Of a DNA stretch of 64,000 nt, positions 34,204 to 44,358 are shown in pieces. Under the pieces are notes generated by a model, which ran no database searches, was not told the DNA's origin, and worked only from the letters and a program-made list of their open reading frames with translations. Both the position numbers and the translations under genes were made by a program. The DNA is from Girardinichthys multiradiatus (Eukaryota > Chordata > Actinopteri > Cyprinodontiformes > Goodeidae): assembly GCF_021462225.1 (NCBI RefSeq), contig NC_061795.1:47784380-47848379 (forward strand), read 5' to 3'. Each line of letters starts with the position of its first letter. Position 1 is the first letter of the stretch.

Positions 34204-34578
34204 TTAACCTCCTAGAACCAGTGAAATTCAGTCCAAATCTAGGCTCTTTAATACCTGATAATGTGAAAAAAATTATTACTTTTCCCTCAAACATACACTT
34301 CCACTTCAATTGACGGATCTGGCAAATTACTTTTATCCGGAGTGAGTCTTCTAGACACTCATATTTGTGATTAAAGGTTTTACTTATTTATACCTTGTAC
34401 ACATTTGTGGACATGGACAAAATGATTAAAACCAGTCTCTATCATCAGATAAGCAACGGTGCAGAAGCCTCAGTTGGTATAAAAGAGAAAGAAAAACATA
34501 AGTTTGAAGGAAATATCTTTTCAGCAGGTTTAAAACAAAATTGGTTTGGACTACAGCCCTAGGATCTCAAGAGGTTAA
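34204..34578. mobile_element. piggyBac-like MITE
   Basis: The boundaries are TTAA on both sides (34204-34207 and 34575-34578). The left begins ttaacctcctagaacc and the right, reverse-complemented, begins ttaacctcttgagatcc, an imperfect inverted repeat. TTAA target sites are the hallmark of piggyBac. It is about 370 bp with no coding content. Confidence 0.5.
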
Positions 34579-34654
34579 TATAATTCTATGCAAAGACCCA
34601 TTGCCAACCCAGTCCTGCACACTCCCCCTGTACCTGTTAGTGTTTATTTGGTGG

Positions 34655-34800
34655 TTCCTGCTCCACTTCCCAGCTTCTTTTTCTCCTCTTCCTCATTCTT
34701 CTCCCCCTCCCCCTCCTCTTCCATCTCCTACTTCTCTTCTTTCTCCTGTCCTTCCTCATCTGTCTTTTCCTCCTCACTCCTATGACTGCCATTATCCTGT
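34655..34800. repeat. pyrimidine-rich tract
   Basis: The plus strand is almost only C and T with 'cctcctc' and 'tcttctc' repeats. The ORFs on both strands (S/P-rich, or K/R-rich on the minus strand) are composition artefacts. Confidence 0.85.
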
Positions 34801-35214
34801 CCCTTTTCATCACCTCCACCACTACAACTCACACTGGCCTTGTCAGCTACTAATAGCAATAGAAACAACAATGAGAAACGTTGTAGCACTTTTGCAAAGA
34901 ATTCACAGTATTAGAACACAAATACAATATAAAATCAACATATGAAAATCGGTACAAACACAGATGCACAGTAAATGAATGACTCACTTTATTTGTATTT
35001 CCTTGAGCTGGTAAAATAGCTATATATTAATGTAGAAACAGAACAGGAAAACAGAATGTATAGCATATTTATTACAATATTATGTTTTGAATGTTGAAAA
35101 CAGACTCACTCCTGAGATATGTTTTATTTTGCAATAAATAAATGTGTGCCTTTTTTCTGGTCAGCCAGTATGGATTGATTTTAATTTTAATTGATAAAGC
35201 AGATTAGTGATTTA
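34801..35214. other. no recognisable feature
   Basis: AT-rich and non-coding. Confidence 0.35.
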
Positions 35215-35560
35215 TGTTTGTATGGACCACAGGAGTGGTCCACTCCTGACAGCTCCAAATTGTCCTTCAGAGGTCCAGGCTGGATGCTGTTATAAACATT
35301 GAAGAAATCAAAGAACATGATCCTGACAGAGCTTCCAGGCTTTTCCAGGTGGAGCAGAGCTTGGTGCAGGAGGTAGATGATGGCATCATCCACCCCGGTG
35401 TCAGGCAGGTAGGCAAACTGTAGCGTATCCAAAAAAACCTGACCAGGGAGCAAAGATGTTCAGGACCAACTTTTCGAAGGTCTTCATCAGATGCAAGGTC
35501 AGTGCTACCAGCCTGTAGCTGCAGAAGTCCTTTGGATGTGTGGTCTTCTGCACTGTTACC
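35215..35560 (-). pseudogene. CR1/Rex1-like LINE RT fragment
   Basis: Minus-strand frames show a block like YRLVALTLHLMKTFEKLVL (35540-35470), then LQFAYLPDTGVDDAIIYLLH and VRIMFFDFFNVYNSIQP. These correspond to RT blocks 1-3, with the first catalytic Asp in FFDF. There is a frameshift between the first and second blocks. The FADD box and everything downstream is missing. Confidence 0.75.
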
Positions 35561-36000
35561 GCAAAGGAGGTCTTTCATAGCTGTGGTACTTTCCTCAGCG
35601 TCAGTCTCATGTTCAACCAATGGCGGATGCTGGTCTCTCAAGGAGGGGAAGCTCAATTTCAAGATTGCTGATTCGCTCATTTAGCTGTCTATCAAAAAGG
35701 GATTCAGCCTCAGACAGATCAATCATCATGCAGAAGCTGAGCGTCCGGGCCAGCCAAGGCCAGCCCACTGCCCCATAGATCCCCAGAGAGGCTGAGCGTC
35801 CGATGGGCGGGACAAAGCCCAGCATTTTTGCTTCGCTATTGAACTCACTGTTATAGCACGGTGAAGCTGCGGGAATGAGTGAGAGGAAAGCCTCGTCGTT
35901 ACCAGTGATAAGAAGCTGATTCTGAACAAAAGTTGAGTGCATTGTAGCGCATATTTTGTCAATGACATGAACACACAACAGTATATATTTGATCACTTAT
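35561..36000 (-). repeat. unassigned insert within the LINE
   Basis: This stretch, with the fish repeat beside it, separates two parts of one LINE RT (36320-36205 and 35560-35215). It has to be inserted DNA, but I do not recognise it. It holds a repeated phrase 'gctgagcgtccg' (35728 and 35791). Minus-strand ORFs of 127 and 137 aa cross it without known motifs. Confidence 0.35.
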
Positions 36001-36200
36001 GTTTTGACATGGTGACCTGTCCAGGCTGTACTCCACCTCTCGCCCATAGACTGCTGGAGATGACCCCAGAATGCTCCCTGGGCGCCGCACAATGGCAGCC
36101 CACTGCTCCCTATAAGGGATGGGTTAAATGCAGAGGACAAATTTCGTTGTAATGTACATGTGCAATGACCAATAAAGATGATTATTATTATTAAAAAAAA
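36001..36200 (+). repeat. SINE-like fish repeat with 3' tail
   Basis: 'gtgacctgtccaggctgtac' and 'ctcgcccatagactgctgga' are shared with the 7.9-kb repeat. The end, with 'taaatgcagaggacaaattt' and 'caataaagatgattattatt', is a familiar 3' tail of fish short repeats. It is inserted in the minus-strand LINE. Confidence 0.65.
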
Positions 36201-36204
36201 CATG

Positions 36205-36320
36205 TATTTCAGGATGCCACACAGTTGATCTGCGCAGCACCTCAGGAGCCTGGAGCTGATGTCATCCAGATCTGCAGCTTTTCACACCTTGATCTTTCGT
36301 AACTCGTTCCTCACCTGAAA
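36205..36320 (-). pseudogene. CR1/Rex1-like LINE RT, block before the fingers
   Basis: Minus-strand translation gives an (E)LRKIKV-type start, then KAADLDDISSRLLRC, followed by CADQLCGIL. This is the K-A-x-(G/D)-x-D segment that opens the RT domain of these LINEs. It is upstream of, and in the same orientation as, the block at 35215-35560. Confidence 0.6.
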
Positions 36321-36480
36321 TGTTAAAAAGGACAGGATGATAGGGGCTGTTTGATGGAGTTCTTTGAAGCAGAGGGGGTGGGTGACGGCTGAGAATCAAG
36401 GGTTGTGAAGTACAGGGAAGAGAAACAGGCGGTCTTCAGACCTGTACTGGAAACAAGTTCAACTTTGTGCCAAAAATCAG

Positions 36481-36640
36481 ACATAGTAGCTCTTGCTTTG
36501 GTTGTTCAAAACCCGGGTGGCCCTTAAAACATGCCTGGCTCCCCAGACCCCCACAGCACTGACCACAAAAATGCCCTGGGGAATAGGGTTGTAAGCCTTC
36601 TCCAGAGCAAGAAAACCCAAGAGAAACGAATAGTGTTTAA
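36481..36640 (-). repeat. RTE/Rex3-like LINE fragment
   Basis: The minus-strand frame has LALEKAYNPIPQGI followed by GVWGARHVLRATRVLNNQSKS. This resembles Rex3-type (F)VDLEKAYDRVP..., then LLRAIRSLY..S-S. The first catalytic Asp is replaced (LALEKAY). Confidence 0.5.
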
Positions 36641-37399
36641 CCTCAGTTCTGAGAGGGTTAAACACTAAATATAATAAGTCCTGTCCCTTTTATACAAGAT
36701 GAACGCACTGCAGGAAAACTTGCAGAATTCCAACATTTCTGCCGTCATGCAGTAGGTGTTCTGGCACAGTGACGTCAGCATGGGTCCTCTGAGGGTGACA
36801 GAGTTCATCTGAAAAATGCATTAATTTTAACATGAGCCTTGATTTAAACAGTTGCCATGTGAGGAGGAGGGGAAGAGTCCTGTGTAGGAGAAACTTCAAC
36901 TCTTCAGAATGAAACTTCAAACAAGTGAAGAATTAAGTTTACCAAAACTAAAACTGCCCCCATCTCTCTCTTTTCATGTTATCAAGCTCTGAAGTTTCAC
37001 ACAAAGGCTCTCTGTGCACTTCAACCCGTCCCACAGGTTAGAATCTCCTCTCTGTCAGTCACCCAAAGCCATTCACTAATGAACGACCTGCTGATTTGAC
37101 GCCTTTCTTTCTTTCCTTTCCATTTCACTTTTTCCTCCTCTTTGCTTTCATTTACACTCCATTCAGAGACCCTCTCCCCTACAGAAATAACAGGCACAGG
37201 AAAGCACACATAGAGGCGTTAATGGAAACATACTGTAGAGCCGGTTGCCCGGTCTCACAGAGGAGTCACTTTAACTGGACTGGTCTAATTATAAGGTGTT
37301 GTTGTTCACTTTTGGTCCAACGAAAACAAATGCAAACTCACTAACATGAGAATGGTAGTAGATGCAGGCAGACTGTACATGTGAAATATTAATTGTTAT
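36641..37399. other. no recognisable feature
   Basis: A short near-palindrome (gtttaacc...gggttaaac) is at 36636-36663. The 36960-37150 part is pyrimidine-rich. The 76-aa minus ORF at 36690-36920 has no family signature. Confidence 0.35.
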
Positions 37400-37568
37400 T
37401 TTTGTTGGGGTCATCCATTTTGGTCGCACATTTTGAGATGCGCAGCTCAACAGACGTTGCAGCTCTGACGTTACTGGGAGTATAAACCGGCTGAGATGCA
37501 GAGCTTCGTTGCCATTTCCCGCCTGTCTCACAGGACAGCGCAACGGAGGCGCATATCTGGAGAGACAA

Positions 37569-37831
37569 AAGCTCGCAGGCGAACTTTTGCTCCACAAGGC
37601 CATTCAGCTTGAAAGCTGGAAATCTGTCTGATACGAGAAGATCAGGAGATTTATTTACCGATCGAAGACCACGCCGACACCCGGCGCAGGTGGAAACCTA
37701 CAGAGGTTCTATGTCCAAGGAGATGAGTTTACCTCCTTGTGTATGCAGTCGACTAACGGTTCATCTTTTCCCCCCCTGGACGGATGAGAACTTTACCGTT
37801 TCTTTCCTTGATTTGATCACAGACATGTGAT
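37569..37831 (+). repeat. direct repeat, left copy
   Basis: It starts at 'gctcgcaggcgaactt' and ends 'gatttgatcacagacatgtg'. It is closely similar to 39382-39648. Several differences are C/T or G/A changes at CpG sites, such as cgc/tgc and gcg/gtg. They change codons in the shared open frame, so I see no sign of protein-level constraint. Confidence 0.9.
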
Positions 37832-37870
37832 CAACCTCTCTGGGTTGACCAACTCTGGGTTCAGGCAGAG

Positions 37871-38395
37871 GTGCAAAAACCACTGGGTGCAAGCAGCAAA
37901 CCATCCTTGGTGACAAACCAGGTTGCCAGCTTAGAGGAGCCCAAAGAACTTCTCAGGCCCTCGTCTGTGCCAGACATGGGCACCTCTGGGACACAGCTGC
38001 ACCCAGCCACCCAGAAAACACCTCCCAGATGCAGTCATGCATCATTTCTTCACTCTTTAAAGAACCCAGGTGTGAAGCCTCACAACCCCAAAGTGGTGGA
38101 AGATGTACACCTGGAAACCATGTTCATACCAGAAGTGCTTCTAGTTTTCTGGCTAGAGAAATTATCAACTGGTAGTGAGCTGTATGACCGCATGTGCCAA
38201 GAAGATCCCCTTTTAACTGAGGCACAACACAGCCACACACTCCTCTTAGCAGACAGGCTCCGCCCTCTCCTTAAGACAGCCAGAGTGTGCACCTCCAGTG
38301 TGCAGATTGGCATAAAACAGTTCTCCCAAGCTTTCAGCATTGTTCCAAGAGACCAAAGGGTGTCACATCAGCCTACGCCGATTACTCTCCTGTAG
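37871..38395 (+). pseudogene. unassigned ORF in the LTR element
   Basis: A 174-aa frame begins after the left direct repeat. Its N-terminal half is rich in P, S and T; its C-terminal half has VLLVFWLEKLSTGSELYDRM and HTLLLADRLRPLLKTARV. I recognise no family. Position suggests a gag-like or pol-linker remnant. The integrase zinc-binding block begins just at its end in another frame, so either a frameshift or a deletion joins them. Confidence 0.4.
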
Positions 38396-38800
38396 GGGGC
38401 CATAGGAGCTACAAAGCCACACTCCACACCCTCCAACAGATGGCGTACTGGCCTCCAACGTCTCCCGACACTCAGGTCTAAATCCAAGGATGCTTAACCT
38501 GCTGCCAGTTTTAGTCATTCCAGCCAATCAGTCAACCTCCGCTTCAGCAAAGGGGAGCTACATTACTTTGGTTCCACCTTCAGACCAACTGGGTTGGACC
38601 AGCTCCAAAATTAGAAGGAGGTAACAAATTCCTCCTAACTGTGACATGCAGCTTCATTAAGTCAGCACCGAATGACACAGTCATCCCAGCTGCTGCTCTT
38701 TTGCTGAACCAGATGAAGTTCTACATCGAAGTCTCCTGCACAAGAACAGAGCTTGTCTCCATGTCCGTGAAAGGAGAGACCAGTGCGTAGGACCAGTTTA
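38380..38800 (+). pseudogene. retroelement integrase remnant
   Basis: Frames here show the zinc-binding start with a P-V-GGHRSYKATLHTLQQM segment followed by AYWP, a reading like the H-H-C-C domain of Gypsy-type integrases. The paired Cys residues fall in a broken stretch. The core start follows, with NWVGPAPKLEGGNKFLLTV and TCSF. The first catalytic Asp position (usually I/L-D in '(Q)xDWVGP') reads Asn. A tail with NDTVIPAAALLLNQM comes next, where the second catalytic region should be. The frame then fails. The third catalytic residue and the C-terminal domain are not seen. Confidence 0.6.
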
Positions 38801-38902
38801 AATAGGTGCATGTTTCATAAACTCACACTAACATGCACTAACCACTGACAACTTTCTTCAACAGGAACTGTTAAAAATATAACTACCTTTCAGGTATACA
38901 CA

Positions 38903-39292
38903 GTGTTAAACTGCAAGTACCCTCTGCATGCACTGCAGACCCTCACAGAAATGATTAAGAATGATTTAATGGACACACATGCTGCCAGAGATTTCATGCA
39001 AAGTTTTATTAATAGAGGTTGGTTTACTATAGGCGGTCTCACCGAGGCATGGATACTTACTTGGCGAATTCTGCTGGATTTAGTAGAGAAAATCCTAAAG
39101 TCCACCACAGCAGACACCTTGCAACCTCCACAAACACACCTGACTTATAGCCTAAGTAGTGCAGTTCCATTATTATTATTATACATTTTTTTTCTTTCCC
39201 TTTTCTTATCTAAAAAGTTTAGAGACAGGAGTTATGTTAAATCCCATCATCATTTGAAGGAACTAATGTGTTTGGACCTAGACTCATGTTAA
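38903..39292 (+). pseudogene. 3' ORF with a membrane segment (env-like position)
   Basis: The 129-aa frame lies between the integrase remnant and the right direct repeat. It has a soluble N-terminal part and one strongly hydrophobic stretch (PLLLLYIFFLSLFL, about residues 89-102) followed at once by basic residues KKFRDR and a short tail. One membrane anchor with a short basic tail at this position is what the end of a retroviral-type envelope protein would look like. I recognise no specific env motif and the N-terminal portion would be missing, so this is only a positional suggestion. Confidence 0.35.
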
Positions 39293-39381
39293 ACGTTGGT
39301 TTTTGTTGAGATAACACACTGCATAGTTGGTTAGAAACCAAGATTGATTCCTTCACATTTATTGACCCATGGTTCGTAGCG

Positions 39382-39648
39382 CTCGCAGGCGAACTTGTGC
39401 TCCACAAGGCCATTTCCAGAAGAGCTGGAAAGCTGGAAATCTGTCTGATACGAGAAGATCAGGAGATGTATTTGCCGATCGAAGACCATGCCGACACCCG
39501 GTGCAGGTGGAAACCTACAGAGGTTCTATGTCCAAGGAGATGAGTTTACCTCCTTGTGTATGCAGTCGACTAACGGTTCATCTTTTCCCCTCCTGGATGG
39601 ATGAGAACTTTACCGTTTTTTTCCTTGATTTGATCATGGACGTGTGAT
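39382..39648 (+). repeat. direct repeat, right copy
   Basis: It matches 37569-37831, with a 9-base-scale difference near its start and scattered substitutions. It could be part of a 3' LTR or a second copy of an internal segment. Confidence 0.9.
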
Positions 39649-40692
39649 CCCCCCCCTCCATTTTTCTTCAGACCTGATCCCTCCTCAACCGGTGGAGAGC
39701 AGAAATCAACGTCAAAGTAATTTTGTTCTTTTTACATTAAATTGGATAGATACATTTAGAGGTCTGGGCAGGATGAGGCATAGTTAAGGTGATGTAGTAT
39801 CACCAGTAGTTAATCTCATGTATTAACTTGTTGTATGCAATACCAATTTAATTATATTATGCTGAGCTGTGTTTTGATTTGGTGCACAAGCGCTGCTGAA
39901 TTGTGTGTGGTTAATGTTTTGTCTGCCTTATCTCAAATCAGCCAGGAGTTAGAAGTTGGACTTTTAAAAGTTTTTTATTCAAAGCATCTGCGGTCTGGGC
40001 CTCGCCCGACCACTCTTTGTTCCAGTTTTATTGCTGGAGATTTTCCACTGAGTTCCCGCCTCAGAGATTTATGACCCTTTGTCAAGATTTGGGGCGTTCG
40101 GCTGGTTGTGGCTAAAGGGACGTGGCTTCACCGTTTTATCAGCTGATCGCTGCAATCGAGACATCAGAACACCAGGAGGACTTCTCTTTCCATTTAACCC
40201 AAATTACACATTTTGTCCATAAAACTACTGGTTTGATCTTCATAGACACTAAATGCGCATATATGTTTTTCTTTTATTATTATTGTTAGGTAGTCATTGG
40301 TATTCCCTTTGTGTAGAATAGTGCTTGTTAGTTAAGTGATGGTTTTGGACCAGAATAATGGTATATCAGGATTATTCGGCTTCAATAAATCTTCATACAT
40401 GTAATTAAGAGAAGGGTTTGTGTTTATTTCATGCAAGAGTGATTTATCTGTCCAAACAAGGTCAAAGTTCCTCCACCTTTGGTGGAGCGGTTGAATAAAC
40501 AGTGACAGTTGGTGGTTTTGGTTAATAATTTGTAATTATTAAAGAGCTTTGAGCCCATAATCACAAAACCAGAGGACATCTCCGATTTCTATTCGTAAGT
40601 AATGATTTTTGGTTAAGAAATTAATTTTTTTATGATTTTAAATTATAATTCTTGATGAATACTACTTAATCAATAATCATAATCCTTACATT
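39649..40692. other. AT-rich region, possible LTR remains
   Basis: It contains 'ttcaataaatcttc' at 40383 and 'gaataaacagtgacagttgg' at 40493, which resemble the poly(A) signal and 3' end of an LTR. No matching second copy is in the window. No gene is recognised. Confidence 0.3.
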
Positions 40693-40953
40693 TTATTCAA
40701 ATTTAAATTCAAATTCAAAAATACTTTATTAATCCCAAAGGGAAATTAAATGTTGTTGTAGCTCATATTATGAAGGTTTCCTCAAAGAGCCGTTGTAGAT
40801 GCTGATGGCTGTGGGCAGGAAGGATCTCCTGTAGGTCTGTCTTACAGTAGATCTGAAGAAGCCTCTGACTGAAGAAACTCTGCTGTTGTAGGACAGTCTC
40901 ATGAAGAGGATGCTCAGGGTTATCCATAATGTTATTCATTTATGAAGAATCCT

Positions 40954-41700
40954 TCATTGTACAATGTTCTCCAGAGGTTCCAGAGGAGTCCCCAGAACAG
41001 AGCCAGTCTTCTTTATAAGCTTGTTGAGCTTTTTTAAGTCCCTGGCTCTGATGCTGCTTCCCCAGCAGATGATGGCAAAAGAGATCACACTCTCCTCAAC
41101 AGACTTATTGAAGATATGCAGTATCTTGCTGCAAACACCGAAAGACGTAAGCTTCCTCAAGAAGTACAGTCTGCTCTGTCCCTTCTTGTAGATGGCTTCA
41201 CAGTTGCATCTCCACTCTAGTCTGTTGTCCAGGTGAACGCCAAGGTATTTATACTCCTCCAACACCTCCACTTCTTCTCCCATGATGGAAATAGTGTCTG
41301 ACCTATTCTTGTTTCTCTTAAAATCCACAATCAAGTCCTTTGTTTTAGTCACGTTCAAAATGAGATGATGGTTTCAACACCATGCCACAAAACAGTCTAC
41401 TAGCATCCTGTACTCAGCTTCTTGTCCATCTCTGATCCACCCCACAACTGCAGAATCATCCGAGTATTTCTGCAGATGACAGGAGTCTGTCTTGTACTGG
41501 AAGTCTAAGGTGTACAGAGTGAAAAGAAATAGTGAGAGTACAGTCCCATGTGGTGCTCCTGTGCTGCTGACTACCTGGTTAGACTCACAACCCTTCAGTC
41601 TCACAAACTGTGGTCTGTTGGTCAGGTAGTCTTTGATCCAGGGAGCATCAGCATCTTCTGATTTGGTTGCAGGCAAACATGTAAAAGCAGAAGGGTCCAT
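40954..41700 (-). pseudogene. LINE reverse transcriptase, second half
   Basis: The 108-aa frame (41700-41374) has WIKDYLTNRPQFVRLKGCES, SSTGAPHGTVLSLFLFTLYT (normally GAPQGTVLSPFLF), then HLQKYSDDSAVVGWIRDGQE with the catalytic Y-S-D-D box kept. A frameshift follows after DCFVAWC. The next frame (41358-40954) has TKDLIVDFKRNKN, EYKYLGVHLDNRLEWRCN and SVLGTPLEPLENIVQ. The RT blocks that should precede WIKDYLTNRP are absent: the linker sequence is joined almost directly to it near 41700. Confidence 0.85.
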
Positions 41701-41809
41701 GGTTGAGGTGGAGGAAAAGACATTTGAAGTGTTAAAGGGCAGCGGTGGGTCAAAGCAGGATGGGAGGTTCTGTTTGGCTGTGAGCAGGAGAGGAGGATGC
41801 AGAGCTTGT

Positions 41810-42150
41810 TTCTGAACTGAACCTATTGAAGAATTTGTTCAGTTCATTGGCTTTGTCCAGACATCCATCGGTCCAAACTTTGTTCTGCTTGAAGCCTGTG
41901 ATCTTCTTCATCCCTGACCACGCATCTCTGATATTGTTTTGCTGGAGCTGCTCTCCAGCTTCTTCTTGTACACCTCTTTGCTTTCTCTTATGTTGACTTT
42001 AAGTTGCTTCCGTATACTCCTCAATAATTCCGTCTTCCTCTCTGAAGGCTATTTATTCTTGTTAAGCAAGTCCTTCAGGTCACTGGTGATCCAGGGTTTG
42101 TTATTGGGGAAGCATCTCACCGTTATGGTGTGGATGGTGTTATCCACTCA
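41810..42150 (-). pseudogene. LINE linker between endonuclease and RT
   Basis: Minus-strand reading gives an NKPWITSDLKDLLNK-type start, then a basic helical stretch, then 'SGMKKITGFKQNKVWTDG' followed by 'LDKANELNKFFNRF'. This is the usual bridge between the AP endonuclease and the RT in CR1-like LINEs. Stops and frameshifts interrupt it. Confidence 0.65.
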
Positions 42151-42273
42151 GAAGTTTATATAGTCGGTTATACATTAAGTCATGGCAGTGATGTCCTTTC
42201 CATGTGGCTGGCACAGTGCGTCCCAGTCTGTAGCCTCAAAGCAACCTCACAAGGCTTCATCAGCTTCCTGTCA

Positions 42274-42946
42274 TCACCTTCTCACAGTTCTCTTTATGAC
42301 AGGTTGCCTCTGAACAAGGAGCTTATATTTCGAGCAGAGAAAAACAAGATTGTGATCTGATTTGCCTAGAGGAAGTCTTGCAGTAGAGATATATGAGTCC
42401 TTGACATTTGCATAAAACAAATCCATTGTTTTGTTTTCTCTGGTAGAGCAGCTGACAAACTGTTGAAACATTGGAAGTGTAGCAGAGAGTGAAGCATGGT
42501 TAATATCACCAGATATTGCCACAAACGCATTGAGGTGTTGCATCTGTAGCTTAGCAGCAACTGAGCTGATGACATCACATGCAGTGTCTGCAACAGCTAA
42601 AGGTGGAACGTATATTTTTGGGTAAATAGAATGGACGTAAACGTACCGCTAACAGTTCAATATCTGGAGTGCAGAGACAACACTTCACAGTAACATGTCC
42701 TGGATGACACCATCTGTTGTTCACAAGTACTGCTAGTCCACCTCCTTTGCTTTTGCCGCTCCTCTTTAAATCTATGTCTGCTCGTATTGTCAGAAAGCCT
42801 GGAAGAGAGACGCTTGAGTCAGGGATATGATCCTGCAGCCATGTCTCAGTGAAACACATAATACTGCATTCCCAATACTCTGACTGGGTACTTTGTAGGG
42901 CTTGGAGTTCATCCAACTTGTTTCCCAACGATCTCACATTGCCCAT
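42274..42946 (-). pseudogene. LINE AP-type endonuclease
   Basis: Frame 42946-42575 has MGNVRSLGNKLDELQALQST (the N-terminal N-V-R-S-L-x-N-K block), then MCFTETWLQDHIPDSSVSLP (the E-T-W-L metal-binding block) and GGGLAVLVNNRW. After a frameshift, frame 42543-42274 gives AISGDINHASLSATLPMFQQ (the G-D-x-N-H block), then NKTMDLFYANVKDSY and LPLGKSDHNLVFL (the S-D-H catalytic block). All the key residues are readable but are spread over two frames. Confidence 0.85.
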
Positions 42947-43619
42947 CAGAATCGATGGAAGAGATGGTTTGAACTTCCTCCTTCTCTCTCTTCTCTTTGC
43001 TCCTGCTCTGCATCCACGGCGCCTCCTTTTCAGTTCATCAGGGATTTGGGGTTGTAGTTAAAGTATTATTTTAGCTTTTGAGGTATTAATTAGCTGCTCC
43101 CGGCTGTAAAAAAAAACAACCACGTTTCCATGGTGACGCATCATAACGAATGTCCAAAAGTAAAAAAGTATCACCAAAAATCCTTCCAGCTGCACAGCAT
43201 CCAATACCAGAGAGGATAATCGTCCAAAAAAATCAATTTTATCCACCACAAGAGGAATTTGAGTTCTTAAAAAGAATTAATCAGAACGAAAGTAACAGAG
43301 CTACTCCTACCTGCTACCTTGAGCGTGCAATTCCACTAATTGTATTATGCATCAGGGCATTTTTTTTATTAAACAAAGAGGAAGCCAAAAAGGTGAGATT
43401 TGGTGTAAAAAACGTACATCCTTACTGCTTCAATATGATTTAAGAGGGAAAGTAACAGCAGCATGCTCCTAACCAAATGCATTGATCAACTGGTCATTTT
43501 CAATGTTAGTGCATGTGTAAAGGTGGGGGTTTTGGCAGTTTGTATGTCTGTAGCCACTTTCCAATCTGGGAAGTGTTATAAGAGCCGTTCCAATATCTGT
43601 CTATCTGCTGAAGCTTGGT

Positions 43620-43775
43620 CCAAACTTAGTCATCAACAGGACAGCAGCTGAGTGGCTTAAAAAGAAAAAAATAAAGATGTAGCTCAGCAAAAGGTCAAAC
43701 CCTCAACCTGAATCAAATGTAGAGGTAGGACCTTGGGTGTGCACAAACAAATCAGTTCAAACCTCAAATAACAAA
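43620..43775 (+). mobile_element. Tc1-like transposase C-terminal fragment
   Basis: 'cagctgagtggcttaaaaag' and 'ctcaacctgaatcaaatgta' with 'aggtaggaccttgggtgtgc' and 'cagttcaaacctcaa' follow the Tc1 order TEWLKKK, then DLNPIE.LW, then DLK-type and NL. It is decayed and internally shortened; no catalytic residues can be trusted. Confidence 0.45.
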
Positions 43776-44280
43776 ACCAGAGTTAAAATGAAGGGTGGAA
43801 GTTGTTGTTGTGGTACTCAGTACTTTCTTTTTTCCATGATGTATAGTATGTATATACATACATGCATATATACATACAGTACAAACACACACAAGTCTAG
43901 ATACAAATAGCTCTCGAAGTCTCAATGGGCAGTTGTTTCTCATGCGATGAGGCCTCTCACCTTGAGTCCCATCATTAGTTTCTGCATGTATGTTATAATG
44001 AGGACATGCGTCAAAGTCTCCATAGTGAAAGTTACTGTGGTGTTGCATTAAAAACACTCGCTGCAAAATGGTCTGTGTGTGAGTATGTGTGTGAGAGAGT
44101 GTGTGAGGAAGAAATGGGTTGGCTGGGGAGGGGTGGAGGGTGGGGGGGTCATGAGGAGCTATGTGCATCATTCATGCATGAACTGACACCTGAAGAAAAA
44201 TAGCTGCAGGTATAATCAATGTGAATGTTCTCCCCAGTGGTGTTTGAGTGTGCGTGTGTGTATCTGTGTGTGCGTGCGTG

Positions 44281-44326
<46 letters not shown>

Positions 44327-44327
44327 C

Positions 44328-44358
<31 letters not shown>

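Larger units (their letters stand above)
37400..39650 (+). mobile_element. LTR retrotransposon remnant with integrase
   Basis: Two direct repeats of about 265 bp (37569-37831 and 39382-39648) enclose three coding remnants in the same orientation. They are an unassigned ORF, an integrase piece, and a short ORF with a membrane segment. A TATA-like 'gggagtataaacc' is at about 37477-37489. The order fits an LTR retroelement (Gypsy-like or endogenous-retrovirus-like) that has lost protease, RT and RNase H by deletion. The exact LTR ends cannot be drawn, because sequence outside the shared 265 bp differs on both sides. Confidence 0.55.
40693..43345 (-). mobile_element. CR1/Rex1-like LINE, nearly full length but internally deleted
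   Basis: Minus strand from the 5' leader (43345-43000, shared with 23878-24028) through endonuclease (42946-42274), linker (about 42150-41820), partial RT (41700-40954) and 3' end. The 3' end has the 'ggaattaataaagtattt' style signature and a tail of 'gaatttaaatttgaa' repeats near 40693-40720. The RT lacks its first half, and the frames are broken repeatedly. It is the most complete member of this family in the window; 24200-24644 carries the same 3' end. Confidence 0.85.

Noticed and set aside
34541..34945. Proline/serine-rich 134-aa ORF and basic antisense ORF
   Set aside because: Both derive from a pyrimidine-rich tract.
36690..36920. 76-aa minus ORF possibly a host exon
   Set aside because: No splice-site pair or family signature could be supported.
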